A stretch of DNA of 64,000 nt from Sinosporangium siamense (GCF_016863435.1 NZ_BOOW01000010.1:62001-126000); one strand, 5' to 3'. Counted from the stretch's first letter, positions 8,154 to 17,467 are shown. The notes: generated by a model not told the origin, from the sequence alone. Numbers and translations: made by a program.

Positions 8154-8660
8154 CTAGGTGCCCACGGCCCCGTCGATGCGCTCACGCAGCAGGTCGGCGT
8201 GGCCGTTGTGCCTGGCGTATTCCTCGATCATGTGGACGAGGATCCAGCGATGAGAACACTCCCGGCCCCGGTGCTGCGCGTGCCCGATCGCGTCCAGCGA
8301 CAGCCCGGCCGAGATCCTCCGCGCATGGGCGATCTCCTCTCGCCAGGTGGTGAACGCCTCCTCGGTGGACGCCTCGTCCACCCTGTTGAAATCGGCGTCC
8401 GAGTCGTCGGGGGCCTTGTAGAGGCGGGGAATGTCCTCGCCGATGAGAACGATGCGGAACCACACACGCTCCACATGCGCCATGTGCCGCACCAGGCCGA
8501 GAAGCGACATGCTTGACGGCGGCGCGGACCTTTCCCGGAGTTGCTCCTCCGATAGTCCCGCGCACTTCACGGCGAGCGTTTCGCGATGCCAGTCGAGCCA
8601 TTTGTCCAACATCGTGCGTTCGTCGGCGATGTAAGGGGGCGGGATCCTGGTATCGACCAC
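8154..8660 (-). CDS. DinB/DUF664-family protein
   Basis: This 168-residue four-helix-bundle protein belongs to the DinB superfamily (DUF664, mini-circle protein type). The family opening TRIPPPYIADERTMLDKW and the motif LVRHMAHVERVW are present. Histidines in RHMAHVE and in HMIEEYARHNGHAD match the usual metal-ligand positions. Members are often thiol transferases or have no known role. I chose the GTG at 8660, preceded by GGGAG; the frame stays open further upstream but would run into the next gene. It is downstream of, and on the same strand as, the pentapeptide gene. Confidence 0.85.
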   Translation of the reverse strand: MVDTRIPPPYIADERTMLDKWLDWHRETLAVKCAGLSEEQLRERSAPPSSMSLLGLVRHMAHVERVWFRIVLIGEDIPRLYKAPDDSDADFNRVDEASTEEAFTTWREEIAHARRISAGLSLDAIGHAQHRGRECSHRWILVHMIEEYARHNGHADLLRERIDGAVGT

Positions 8661-8694
8661 GATCCCGGATTCTCCCACGCGTCGTTCGCCGAGG

Positions 8695-9813
8695 TCAGCG
8701 CAATTTCGGATCGGAGAACCGGGTGGCGTCGTCGACGATGGCGCCACCTAGCTCGGTCTTGGTGAGGCCGCGCACGTAGCGGAGGTCAGCCCCCTTCAGG
8801 TTCGTGCCGTTCATGCTGACGCCGGTCAGGTTGGCCTCCCGGAGATTCGCGCCGGACAGATCGGCCGAGGACAGCGACGAGCCGGAGAGATCCGCGTTGT
8901 GCAGGTCGGCGTTCCGGAGCCGGGCGCCGAAGAGGTTGGCCTCCGACAGGTCGGCGCTTGAGAGGTCGGCGTTGTCGAGGATGGTGGCGATCAGGGTGGC
9001 CTTGAGGAGGCCCCCGGTCAGATTCGCCTTCCTCAGGTCGGCGTGGGAGAGGTTGGCGTCTCGCAGGTTCGTGCTGGTCAGGTCGGCATTGGTGAGATTT
9101 GTATTGGTGAGATTGGCGCCGGACAGGTCGGCGCGAGTGAGGTCGGTTTCGCTGAGGTCGCTGGCGGACAGATTGCTTTTTGCGAGGTCGGAGTACGCAA
9201 GCCGCGCACGACTGAGGTCCAGGTTGGACAGGTCGGCCCGGGGGAACCGCACGGTGGAAAAGTCCGGACGGTCCTTGGTGGTTTTGGACAGGGAGACTGC
9301 GCTGTTGAGCGCGGCCATCACATCGGTGTCCGGGCGGATGGGGCGTTTCGGTATGAGGATTTCCTTCTGGTCATCTGTCTTCGTGGTTTCGGGCTCCGGG
9401 AAATCCCGATGCTGGACGTAAGCGCAAAGGACCTCCTGGATGGTTTCCGCATCCCGCTCGGAGTCTTTGGCTGTGCGGGTGAGTGCGTAGATGCCGCCGA
9501 TCCTGGTCTCGATGGTCTTTGAGCCGAGTTGCTCGACGGCTCTGGTGTAACGGTCGGTGATCTGCGCCTCAAGTGCGGCGTCGAGGGTGCGGTTGCCGGT
9601 TTCCAGGGCGCGGGCGGTGTAGGTGAGTCCGTCGTGGGTGAAATAGATGCCGGCGAGGATGCCAATGGATGTTATGGTCTGCCAGATTCGCTCCCATAGG
9701 GGGTTGGGGGGCGCGTTGGTCCCTTCCGTGGGAGGGGGGCCGTTTCGTGAGGCTTGTCTGGACCTTCGACCTAATCGACGTAAGGCGCTTGAAGAGGCCC
9801 TCTCTGGAGGCAT
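8695..9813 (-). CDS. Membrane-anchored pentapeptide-repeat protein
   Basis: This 372-residue protein has a basic N-terminus, one likely membrane segment (about residues 44-60, TITSIGILAGIYF) and a helical region (75-150). About 35 consecutive A(D/N)Lxx-type pentapeptides follow (about 187-355, e.g. ADLSNLDLSRARLAYSDL), which fold as a right-handed beta helix. Similar actinobacterial proteins are common, with unknown roles; a DNA-mimic gyrase-protection role is known for only a few soluble relatives. The membrane anchor argues against that here. The 193 bp upstream (9814-10006) hold no gene I can support. Confidence 0.85.
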   Translation of the reverse strand: MPPERASSSALRRLGRRSRQASRNGPPPTEGTNAPPNPLWERIWQTITSIGILAGIYFTHDGLTYTARALETGNRTLDAALEAQITDRYTRAVEQLGSKTIETRIGGIYALTRTAKDSERDAETIQEVLCAYVQHRDFPEPETTKTDDQKEILIPKRPIRPDTDVMAALNSAVSLSKTTKDRPDFSTVRFPRADLSNLDLSRARLAYSDLAKSNLSASDLSETDLTRADLSGANLTNTNLTNADLTSTNLRDANLSHADLRKANLTGGLLKATLIATILDNADLSSADLSEANLFGARLRNADLHNADLSGSSLSSADLSGANLREANLTGVSMNGTNLKGADLRYVRGLTKTELGGAIVDDATRFSDPKLR

Positions 9814-10006
9814 GCTTTTAGCGTATATGTCAGGTGGCTCAGTGGGCGGCCGAATTGTTTCACGGCGTTCGGCTACCCACGCCTATGGCCTCCCCCGTCC
9901 TCGCCGTGGCCTGCTTTGTCGTTGTATACGGTGAAATCCAAGGTGCAAAATGCGCGCTTGATCATTGCCGAGGGCGGCGAGGTCGACCTGATCGCCGAGG
10001 TTGCTC

Positions 10007-10822
10007 CTAGTGCGTGACGAAGTGGCCGGCACGGCCCGCGCATGTGATGCGTGCCTTCATAGGGCTCAGGGCTATCTTCGAGGGAAGCACGGGTTTTGAG
10101 GAGAGGGTGACACACCACTGGTGCCCGGCATAGTCCGCGGCTTTCTGCCACACCGAGAGCCCGGCCGGGCTGCCGTCGCTGCGCCGTACCACCATTCGCT
10201 CGATGCACAACATGCTCCACTGCCTGGGAACTTGTGCATTGGGGATGAAGCGCTGCCCGTCCGACGGGAGACACTTGCCGAGCTTATATCTGGGCGATCC
10301 GCCCACCGAGTATTCCTTGGCCCTGGCCGCGAGGGGTGTGGGAAAGGCGGCCAAGGTGATGTCCTCGGAGCGGGGAAAGCTGTTGAGGGTGCCGGTGGAG
10401 ACGTTACGCACCTCTTCGCCTTTGCGTCCCATGGCCGCGAGCACTTCTGGGCTTGACACCCAGAATCGGTTGCCGTCCTCCAGGTAGTAGACGGCGTGAT
10501 CGCCGAGTTCTCTGACAAGGGTGCCGTTTTTGGGGATGTTGGAGATCTTGGAAAGTGATCTTGGGGGCACTATGTGGATGTTGTTCGGGCCATATCCCAG
10601 TGCGGCCAGGTCCTCCACCCTGGTTATCCAGAGTTTTCCGCCGTTCACCAGTTGGAACACCGCTGGGTTGCCCTGCTCCTGCACCGCGGAGTTATCCGGG
10701 ATCATCATGTTGCCGATTTGAATGCCATCCGCTGCGGCGGACGGCTTGCCGATGGCAATGGTTGTGCTCAGGGAAAGCAGCAGAATTGTGGCTATTCTGC
10801 CTACCTTTATGGTCGATGCCAC
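10007..10822 (-). CDS. Secreted protein with two tandem ~50-residue wall/ligand-binding-type repeats
   Basis: Starting from a GTG at 10822, this 271-residue protein begins with a Sec signal peptide (about residues 1-30, IATILLLSLSTTIA core) ending in SAAADG. Two related repeats follow at about 47-97 and 101-152. Each has the pattern V(F/Y)xLxxGxxxW(I/V)xxxExLAAxG. This pattern is found in tandem in many extracytoplasmic bacterial proteins and is thought to bind cell-wall or other ligands. The C-terminal third has four cysteines and no family I recognise. The start is uncertain; an ATG at 10876 is also in frame. Function is unknown. Confidence 0.65.
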   Translation of the reverse strand: MASTIKVGRIATILLLSLSTTIAIGKPSAAADGIQIGNMMIPDNSAVQEQGNPAVFQLVNGGKLWITRVEDLAALGYGPNNIHIVPPRSLSKISNIPKNGTLVRELGDHAVYYLEDGNRFWVSSPEVLAAMGRKGEEVRNVSTGTLNSFPRSEDITLAAFPTPLAARAKEYSVGGSPRYKLGKCLPSDGQRFIPNAQVPRQWSMLCIERMVVRRSDGSPAGLSVWQKAADYAGHQWCVTLSSKPVLPSKIALSPMKARITCAGRAGHFVTH

Positions 10823-11068
10823 AAGTGACTCACATTTAGGTGCGACGGCGGGGGGCAAGATCGCACATCTTCGCATGTGGCAAGCCATAGAGCAAAGCTC
10901 AAGAGAGTCCCCCAAAGGGAGCCGCCTGCCTATGGGGGTGCCGTGTCCGGTGGTGATGCCTCGGGGGGTGTCGTCTGCTGCGATGCAGGTCCTGATGAGG
11001 GGAGCAGACCGGCCCTCCGGGGTGTGGCGTGCGTGGTTATGTCGGTGGGGTCTCGTAGGGTGCCGCGC

Positions 11069-11488
11069 ATGGGGTACGACATCCAGATCTGCATCGACGC
11101 AAAAGACCCACACGTGCTTGCCGACTGGTGGGCCGACGCCCTCGGATGGGAGGTCGAGCCACAGGACGAGGATTTCATCCGAGACATGGTCACCAAGGGC
11201 CACGCCTCCGCCGAGGAGACCGTGACCTACAACGGGAAGCTCCGCTGGAAGGCCGGCGTGGCCATCAGCAGGCCCGGTTCCCCGCGCGTCCTGTTCCAGG
11301 CGGTCCCCGAGCCCAAGACCGTCAAAAACCGCGTCCACCTCGACGTCAGGGTGGGCCCGGACAACATCGACTCCGAGGTGGCCCGCCTCGTCGCCAAGGG
11401 GGCCACGGTCCTCCACAAGGGACAGCAGGGCCCCTACTGGTGGGTGACCATCACCGACCCCGAGGGCAACGAGCTCTGCATCTCTTAG
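11069..11488 (+). CDS. VOC (glyoxalase/bleomycin-resistance) superfamily protein
   Basis: This 139-residue protein begins MGYDIQICIDAKDPHVLADW and ends with the family closing motif ITDPEGNELCIS. HLDVRV and the terminal Glu match metal-binding positions of two-module vicinal-oxygen-chelate proteins of the glyoxalase-like type common in actinomycetes. The reaction is unknown. The ATG at 11069 gives the usual family start; the frame is open upstream to another ATG at 11039. The 233 bp downstream (11489-11721) contain no gene I can support. Confidence 0.85.
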   Translation: MGYDIQICIDAKDPHVLADWWADALGWEVEPQDEDFIRDMVTKGHASAEETVTYNGKLRWKAGVAISRPGSPRVLFQAVPEPKTVKNRVHLDVRVGPDNIDSEVARLVAKGATVLHKGQQGPYWWVTITDPEGNELCIS

Positions 11489-11721
11489 CGCCCGGCTTGC
11501 CGTGTGGGGTTCGCCCGACGAGAGCGAACTCGCCCTCTACGACAGCCGTCTCTAACTCGGCCCACCCCTGATCCCCCCGCTGCCGTAGACGTTGTGCCAG
11601 GAGGCTTTCACGGTGCGGTCGGCGGGAGTTCGTAGACCCTGCCGGGTGCCGCCGCCTCAGGCCCCCGAGTGCCCTTGGCCGGCGGTCGTCGCGAGCCGTG
11701 TCGGCCGGTGCCGCCGCCTCG

Positions 11722-12444
11722 TCAGGCGGCTTCGGCGGCGAAGGCCAGGACGACCAGGATTCCGTTGCTCACAGCGTGGGCCAGGATCGGCACCCAGAGG
11801 TTCCGGTGGCGGTGCAGGAGCCAGGCGAAGAGCAGGCCGGCGAAGAGCGCGCTGATGGTGTTGAAGACGCGGGGCAGGTGGACCACGGCGAAGAATCCCG
11901 CCGACAGGATGATGGCGGCGAGGGCGGGGAGCCGTGCGGCCAGCCCGTTGTAGAAGACACCGCGGTAGAGGACTTCTTCGTAGAAGGGGGAGAGGATGGC
12001 TCCGAAGGTGAACGCGAAGGCGAATTGCGCCGCCAGGCTTCCAGAGGGGTAACCGCCTTCACCTCCGCCCCCTTCGAGGAGGGCGGTTGGCAGCATCACA
12101 AGCAGGCCGAGGGTCAGTGCGGCCTTGGCCAGCCCCCAGCCGATCGCGGCGCCGACTTGACCGCGCTTCGGACGGGTCAGCATGAGAGGTCGCCTGATCG
12201 CGCCGAACCGGTGCCGGACGATCGCGAGGCCCACTGCCACCTGTGTGCCGTTGATCAGAGCCCAGGCGAAGCTCGATGAGGCCATCTCGGACATCCCCAG
12301 ACGCGCGGGCCCCTGAGCGATGAAGTCCGCCACCGACGAGTTGGCCAGGCCGATCCCGACGAGGAAGACGAGGGCCATGTCGGCGTAGCCGAAGCGAGGA
12401 ACGCTGCATGTAGGACTGGTGTCACCCAGGGGCGAACTGCTCAT
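11722..12444 (-). CDS. CPBP-family intramembrane metalloprotease (CAAX prenyl protease-like)
   Basis: This 240-residue polytopic membrane protein carries the Abi/CPBP signature. The motifs are EEVLYRG (EExxxR, motif 1), a histidine in AVVHLPRVF (motif 2) and a histidine in ILAHAVSN (motif 3), each in or beside a membrane segment. Such proteins are glutamate-type intramembrane proteases, sometimes linked to bacteriocin self-immunity. The ATG at 12444 leaves room for the operator; an upstream in-frame ATG at 12492 would overlap it. It is divergent from a TetR gene and probably repressed by that protein. Confidence 0.88.
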   Translation of the reverse strand: MSSSPLGDTSPTCSVPRFGYADMALVFLVGIGLANSSVADFIAQGPARLGMSEMASSSFAWALINGTQVAVGLAIVRHRFGAIRRPLMLTRPKRGQVGAAIGWGLAKAALTLGLLVMLPTALLEGGGGEGGYPSGSLAAQFAFAFTFGAILSPFYEEVLYRGVFYNGLAARLPALAAIILSAGFFAVVHLPRVFNTISALFAGLLFAWLLHRHRNLWVPILAHAVSNGILVVLAFAAEAA

Positions 12445-12463
12445 GTCGCTGAAATTACATAAC

Positions 12464-12486
12464 TGACCTATATCGGTCAAATGACC
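12464..12486. promoter_or_regulatory. TetR-type operator between CPBP protease and tetR
   Basis: TGACC-N6-GGTCA (12464-12479) is a perfect 5+5 inverted repeat. Its right half starts a second one, GGTCA-AA-TGACC (12475-12486). The array sits in the 61 bp between the divergent starts, where a TetR-family repressor would control both genes. Confidence 0.6.
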
Positions 12487-12505
12487 GAACATCTAGGATC
12501 GACCT

Positions 12506-13093
12506 ATGCCAAAGGTTGTGGATCACGCGGAGCGGCGGCGGCAGCTCGGCGCTGCCGCTTGCGTCGTGCTGGGACGTGCGGGATCCGCTGGAATGACCGT
12601 TCGTGCCGTCGCGAGTGAGGCCGGGATGGCTCTCGCGACCGCCCAGCACTACCTTCCGACCCGTGAGCGCATGGTCCGTGCCGCGATCGACCATCTGGCG
12701 GACCGGGTGGTGCAGCGGGCGCGCACGATCCCCACTGATTCGATCACTCTGGACGTCATACGGCGGGCGGTGTGGCAACTTGTCCCGCTGGACGAGGAGC
12801 GGGTCTTCGAGGCGCGCGTCTGGCTGACCCTTACAGCTGAGGCATTGGTCGACGAGCAGGTCGCGGCGATCCTGGCGGAAAGTGAAGCCGAACTTCGGGC
12901 CAACCTTGAGCGATTGCTCCGTCTCGGTAAGGCGGGAGGCGGCATCGGCTCCCAGGTGAACCCGCGAACTGAGGCCGCCGCGTTGACCACGCTGATGGAC
13001 GGCATAACGGTGCGCATCCTGACCACGGCCCTGAGCCCGGCCGCCGCCCGCGACGAAGTCGACCGCCATCTCACTCGGCTCACACCGGCATGA
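12506..13093 (+). CDS. TetR/AcrR-family transcriptional regulator
   Basis: This 195-residue regulator has an N-terminal TetR HTH (about residues 8-55, MTVRAVASEAGMALATAQHYLPTRERMV, split here by the turn) and a helical ligand domain with a C-terminal TetR_C fold. The ATG is 13 bp from the operator palindromes. Its only close neighbour is the divergent CPBP protease, the likely target. The ligand is unknown. Confidence 0.92.
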   Translation: MPKVVDHAERRRQLGAAACVVLGRAGSAGMTVRAVASEAGMALATAQHYLPTRERMVRAAIDHLADRVVQRARTIPTDSITLDVIRRAVWQLVPLDEERVFEARVWLTLTAEALVDEQVAAILAESEAELRANLERLLRLGKAGGGIGSQVNPRTEAAALTTLMDGITVRILTTALSPAAARDEVDRHLTRLTPA

Positions 13094-13437
13094 CCTGTGC
13101 ACGCCGACGCTCGCCTTGGCTGGAGCGGGGTCGGGTCGGCCAATGTGCCTGGGTGGTCTCCTCGCTGTGGTCACGGCTCAAGCCGGTCGCGTAGGGCGGG
13201 AAGACCGAGCCCTCCTCCAGATATCCATCCCATTACGCCGGGAGGTCCTCGACGAGCCGGCCGTCGTGGAAATAGGGGAGGTCGTGCAGGCCGTCGATCT
13301 CCCACAGCCGACTAGAGGCCCGTGGGTCAGGTGGAACATCGCCCGCGCCCTAGCCTGCACGGCGGCCTTCGCCTGCCTGTGCTGGGCCCTCCTGTCCGCC
13401 TGACACCGATGACGCCGGCCGCCCACGGTGACCGTGA
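13094..13437. other. 344-bp gap with a possible gene remnant
   Basis: No complete gene is seen. On the minus strand, a frame ending at TAA 13233-13235 encodes about 37 residues closing with DGLHDLPYFHDGRLVEDLPA. This looks protein-like but has no start or upstream continuation (a TAG closes the frame near 13350). It may be the tail of a decayed gene. On the plus strand, a 95-codon frame (13116-13403) overlaps it and shows no recognisable motif. Confidence 0.3.
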
Positions 13438-14385
13438 TCAAGGTGTTGGGGCGGCTCTGCCGTAGCGGTCGGCGAGGAAGCGTACGTAGGTGATCAGTTC
13501 GGGCGGTGACAGCACCTCGAAGTCCACGTCGAGCATGCCGACCACCGTGGCCAGGAGGTTGACCGTGTCGCCGCGGATGGTGATCTCGCATGTGGTGTCG
13601 TCGACGGCCCGCACGGTGCCGTCGATGTGCCCGGCGATCTGGGCGGCGGGGGCGTGGACGAGGATGCGGGCCTCCAGGGGCCATATGTCCGTCCCCAGGC
13701 GCCGCTTGAGGTAGACGGCGACGTCGCCGTCCGGGGGGTCGCGGGGTTCGAACCGGGGGCCGGGCGGGGTGCGGGGGCGGATGCGGTCGACGCGGAAGGT
13801 GCGCCAGTTGTCGCGGTCGGTGTCCCAGGCCACCAGATACCACCGGCGGCCCCAGGAGACCATCCGATGGGGTTCGACCCGGCGGAGGCTCTCCTCTCCC
13901 CCGTGGCCTGTGTAGTCGAAACGCAGGGTTTCGGTGTTGCGGCAGGCCGAGGCCAGGGCCGTGAGGACGGCGGGGTCGACGTGTGGGCCTTCGGCGGCGA
14001 TGGTCACGGTTGAGGAGTGGAGGGCGTCGATGCGGTGGCGGAGACGGGACGGGAGGACCTGTTCGAGTTTGGCCAGCGCCAGGGCGGAGCTCTCGTCGAT
14101 GCCCTTCACCGTGCCCGCGGCGGCCATGCGCAGGCCGAGGGCCACGGCGACGACCTCGTCGTCGGAGAGGAGCAGCGGGGGCATGGCCGCCCCGGAGCCG
14201 AGGCGGTAGCCGCCGAGGCTGCCGGGGGTGGCGTGGACGGGGTAGCCGAGGTTGCGGAGGCGGTCGACGTCGCGGCGGACGGTGCGGGCGGCGACGCCGA
14301 GGCGCTCGGCGAGCTCGGGGCCGGACCACTCGCGTCGCATCTGAAGCAGGGAGAGCAGACGCAGCAGACGTGCCGAGGTCTCCAC
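13438..14385 (-). CDS. WYL-domain transcriptional regulator (HTH_11 + WYL)
   Basis: This 315-residue regulator has an N-terminal winged helix (about residues 4-60, WSGPELAERLGVAARTVRRD), a WYL domain (about 140-220, with RRWYLVAWDT and RTFRVDRI) and a C-terminal WCX extension. WYL proteins bind nucleic acids or small ligands and often act as local regulators. It diverges from the ABC importer at 14641, with 255 bp between them. Whether it controls that operon is unknown; the MurR-type motif at 14522 argues for another regulator there. Confidence 0.9.
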   Translation of the reverse strand: METSARLLRLLSLLQMRREWSGPELAERLGVAARTVRRDVDRLRNLGYPVHATPGSLGGYRLGSGAAMPPLLLSDDEVVAVALGLRMAAAGTVKGIDESSALALAKLEQVLPSRLRHRIDALHSSTVTIAAEGPHVDPAVLTALASACRNTETLRFDYTGHGGEESLRRVEPHRMVSWGRRWYLVAWDTDRDNWRTFRVDRIRPRTPPGPRFEPRDPPDGDVAVYLKRRLGTDIWPLEARILVHAPAAQIAGHIDGTVRAVDDTTCEITIRGDTVNLLATVVGMLDVDFEVLSPPELITYVRFLADRYGRAAPTP

Positions 14386-14521
14386 GATCTCCTCCGGTTC
14401 CTCCGAGGCGGACCCTTTCGTATATCTATTAGTACACCCGATCGCGGTCAGGATCTGTCCGCTTCAACGGCACATCCCCTTCCTACCAGGGGCTATCGGG
14501 GAACCCAGGGTGTACGTGAAG

Positions 14522-14530
14522 GAAAGTTGC
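14522..14530 (+). promoter_or_regulatory. Single GAAAGTTGC box upstream of the ABC importer
   Basis: GAAAGTTGC differs at one position from GAAAGTTAC in the nagZ promoter. It lies 111 bp before the start of the importer operon. It is a candidate site for the MurR/RpiR regulator and would tie the importer to the muropeptide genes. One short box is weak evidence alone. Confidence 0.35.
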
Positions 14531-14640
14531 AGAACACTCACAGCTCATGGAGATTATTGACGCGGAGTCGGAAGCGCCCATAAGGTCCGGGGCAAGTCCC
14601 CCTTTCACATCCCAGAGATAGACCCCCCACGGAGCGGTCC

Positions 14641-16446
14641 ATGAAGCGTCTTGCAGCGGTTGCGGCGTTGCTCGGTCTTGCCGCGATGACGGCATGTAGC
14701 GGCGGCGGAAACACCGGGAACTCATCAGGCGGCGGCGTCTATACGACGATCGACGCCCTGAAGCCAGGTCTCGATGTCAACGCGCCGATCAACCCCTACA
14801 ACCCCAAGGGCAACGCGTTCCGGGGCTACAACTCGATGTGGCTTGGCTGGACCAAGAACCACATGACCGACCCCAACCAGTTCTATCCGGGCATCGCCGC
14901 GAGCTGGGACATCGCTCCCGACCAGTCGTCGATCACCCTCAAGCTGCACCCGAACAACAAGTGGTCCGACGGCAAGCCGGTCACCGCCGAGGACGTGCGG
15001 GTGTCGATCGGCCTGGCCTACACGCAGGGCGGCACGGCTTACGCCCTCGACCCGAAGGCCGCGGGGGCGGCGTCGGACATCGAAGTGATCGACCCGCAGA
15101 CCATTAAGATCACGCAGGCCGCGGACAACCCGAGTGTGACGTTCGTGCGCGGCATCATGGAGACGATCATCGTCCCCGCGCACATCTGGGGCAGCCTGCT
15201 GCCCGCCGATTTCTGGGACAAGGTGAAGACCGCCCGCACCGACGGCCCCGAGGCCGAGGCGGCGCGGAAGACCATTACGGACCTCGCGCCCAAGGTGCTG
15301 GCCTTCGGGCCGAAGGAGGACGTGTCGGCCGGGCCGTTCAAGCTTGAGCGGATGAACCCCGGCGAGGCGCTGCTGGTCAAGAACAAGAACTTCTACAACG
15401 CCGCCAAGGTCGCTCCCGACCAGGTGAAGATCCTCAACTACAACGGCAACGAGCAGGTCTGGGGTTACCTCACCGCCGGCAAGCTGGACAATTCGCCGTT
15501 CACCGCCGTCCCCGCGGACGTGATGAAGCGCATCGCCGCCGCCCCTGGCAACGCCGTGGTGCGGGGCTACTCCCCCGTCGGCAACTCCCTGGCGTTCAAC
15601 CAGTCCAAGAAGCCCTACGACAACGTGCATGTACGGCGGGGCCTGGCTCACCTGATCAACCGTGAGCAGGTGACCAAGGTCGCCTCGCCCGAGGGCGGCA
15701 CGGCCTCGGTGACGACCTCCGGCATGCACCAGAAGCCGGCGGCCGAGTGGCTGGGCGCCGCCGGTCTCAACTCGCTTGAGCCGTACAAGGGCGGCGCGGC
15801 GAAGGCCGAGGAGGAGTTCAAGAAGGCCGGCCTGAAGAAGGTCGACGGCAAGTGGAACCTCGCCGACGGCAAGCCGTGGAAGCTCACCATCAACGTGCCG
15901 GCGCCCTTCTCCGACTGGCTGGCCGGCGCCAAGGCCGTGACGAGCCAGCTCAACGACGCCGGTGTGGCGGCCGAGGTGGTCACGACCGCGGACTACCCGC
16001 TCTACCTGGAGGAGCTCGCCGCCGGGAAGTACGACGTGGGGATGTGGCTGGTGGCTCTCGGGCCCGCGCCGTACAACATCTACCAGCGGCTTTACGGCAC
16101 TCAGAACGGCTGGCAGCTCCTCGCGGGGCAGCTTAAGCACGTTCCGGCGGGCAAGGAGGGCAACTGGATGGGCGGCCCGGAGACCATCGAGGTCGACGGG
16201 GAGAAGATCAACCCGGGTGAGCTGACGCACAAGCTCAACTCGGTGACCGGCGAGGAGCAGAAGAAGATCATCTCGCAGCTCGCCAAGGCCGCCAACCAGG
16301 ACCTCCCGGTCATCCAGCTCTGGGACTACGTGAACACCCAGTTCGTCAACACCAACCGCTTCACCGGGTTCCCCGAGAACGAGAGCGACATGCTTCGCCT
16401 CACTTCCGGGGTCTGGATCCAGCTCGGTCTGGTCAAGAAGAAGTAA
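14641..16446 (+). CDS. ABC transporter substrate-binding lipoprotein, family 5 (oligopeptide/muropeptide type)
   Basis: This 601-residue extracytoplasmic lipoprotein has a lipobox (LAAMTAC, lipidated C19) and an SBP_bac_5 fold. Recognisable segments include YPGIAASWDIAPDQSSITLKL (here split by loops) and KWSDGKPVTAEDV near residues 100-120. It should deliver oligopeptides or cell-wall peptides to the permeases encoded next. GGAG precedes the ATG. It is the first gene of a six-gene operon (SBP, two permeases, two ATPases, GNAT). The position between nagZ/murR and namZ/murQ suggests muropeptides as cargo, which is inference. Confidence 0.92.
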   Translation: MKRLAAVAALLGLAAMTACSGGGNTGNSSGGGVYTTIDALKPGLDVNAPINPYNPKGNAFRGYNSMWLGWTKNHMTDPNQFYPGIAASWDIAPDQSSITLKLHPNNKWSDGKPVTAEDVRVSIGLAYTQGGTAYALDPKAAGAASDIEVIDPQTIKITQAADNPSVTFVRGIMETIIVPAHIWGSLLPADFWDKVKTARTDGPEAEAARKTITDLAPKVLAFGPKEDVSAGPFKLERMNPGEALLVKNKNFYNAAKVAPDQVKILNYNGNEQVWGYLTAGKLDNSPFTAVPADVMKRIAAAPGNAVVRGYSPVGNSLAFNQSKKPYDNVHVRRGLAHLINREQVTKVASPEGGTASVTTSGMHQKPAAEWLGAAGLNSLEPYKGGAAKAEEEFKKAGLKKVDGKWNLADGKPWKLTINVPAPFSDWLAGAKAVTSQLNDAGVAAEVVTTADYPLYLEELAAGKYDVGMWLVALGPAPYNIYQRLYGTQNGWQLLAGQLKHVPAGKEGNWMGGPETIEVDGEKINPGELTHKLNSVTGEEQKKIISQLAKAANQDLPVIQLWDYVNTQFVNTNRFTGFPENESDMLRLTSGVWIQLGLVKKK

Positions 16447-16456
16447 GTAGTCGCTT

Positions 16457-17467
16457 ATGACGGTTATCGCACGCCGACTCGCGGGCCACCTGGCCCGCGG
16501 GCTCGTCATGGTCCTGGTGGTCACGACGATCAGCTTCGTGATCATCCGCAACATCCCCGGCGACCCCATCGCGGCCCGCTACGAGAAGCTGATCGAGCAG
16601 GGCATGTCGCCGGACCAGGCCGAGCGCGCCACGGCGGTGCTCTACGGCTTCATGCCCAAGGGCACCCTCTGGCAGCAATACGTCGACTACATGACGGGGC
16701 TCTTCACCCTGGACCTCGGCGAGTCGCTCATGACGCCCGGCGCGCAGGTGACCGACGTGCTCTTCGAGGCCACCAAGTGGACCGTGCTGCCGGTGCTGGT
16801 GGGCACGCTGCTGAGCTTCCTGATCGGCGTGATGATGGGCGTCTACGCGGCGATCAAGCGGTCCGGCAAGCTGGGCGACGTGCTCGCGGTGTCGGGCTCG
16901 CTGCTCCACGGCATCCCCCAATATGTGCTGGCGCTGCTGCTCGGGGCACTGTTCACGACGCTGATCCCGATCCTGCCGTCCGGCGGCACGGCGGACATCA
17001 TGTTCGAACCCGGGTTCAACCTGGACTACATCGGATCGCTCATCGAGCACGCCACGCTGCCGGTGCTGACCTACGCGCTGGCGAGCTACGGCGGGTGGAT
17101 CCTCGCGATGAAGTCCAGCGTGGTGACCGTCCTCGGCGACGACTTCATCCTCGCCGCCGAGCTGCGCGGCATGAAGCGGGGCATCATCTTCCGCTACATC
17201 GCCCGCAACGCGATCCTGCCGCTCTTCACGATCCTCGCGCTCTCGCTCGGGCTGCTCTTCGGCGGCGCCATCTTCATCGAGCGCATCTTCAACTATCCGG
17301 GTCTCGGCCTGATGCTGATCGACAGCATCACCAACCGTGACTTCGCGCTCATGGGTGGCGCGTTCCTGCTGATCACGGTGGCGATCATCATCGCGAACAT
17401 CGTGGCGGACATGCTCTACACCGTGATCGACCCCCGGGTGCGTTCCGGCGAGGAGGTGGCCCGATGA
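16457..17467 (+). CDS. ABC transporter permease, DppB/OppB type
   Basis: This 336-residue integral membrane protein has the N-terminal DppB module and six predicted membrane segments. The EAA loop region (AAELRGMKRGIIFRYIARNAILP) occurs at about 233-255. It forms the translocation channel with the next gene product. The Shine-Dalgarno is weak; translation probably follows from the binding-protein gene 10 bp upstream. The stop overlaps the next start (ATGA). Confidence 0.93.
   Translation: MTVIARRLAGHLARGLVMVLVVTTISFVIIRNIPGDPIAARYEKLIEQGMSPDQAERATAVLYGFMPKGTLWQQYVDYMTGLFTLDLGESLMTPGAQVTDVLFEATKWTVLPVLVGTLLSFLIGVMMGVYAAIKRSGKLGDVLAVSGSLLHGIPQYVLALLLGALFTTLIPILPSGGTADIMFEPGFNLDYIGSLIEHATLPVLTYALASYGGWILAMKSSVVTVLGDDFILAAELRGMKRGIIFRYIARNAILPLFTILALSLGLLFGGAIFIERIFNYPGLGLMLIDSITNRDFALMGGAFLLITVAIIIANIVADMLYTVIDPRVRSGEEVAR

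Noticed and set aside
9930-10016. Plus-strand segment reading NARLIIAEGGEVDLIAEV before a TGA
   Set aside because: It looks protein-like but has no start, no recognisable family and no continuation. It could be a gene remnant or chance, so it was not listed.
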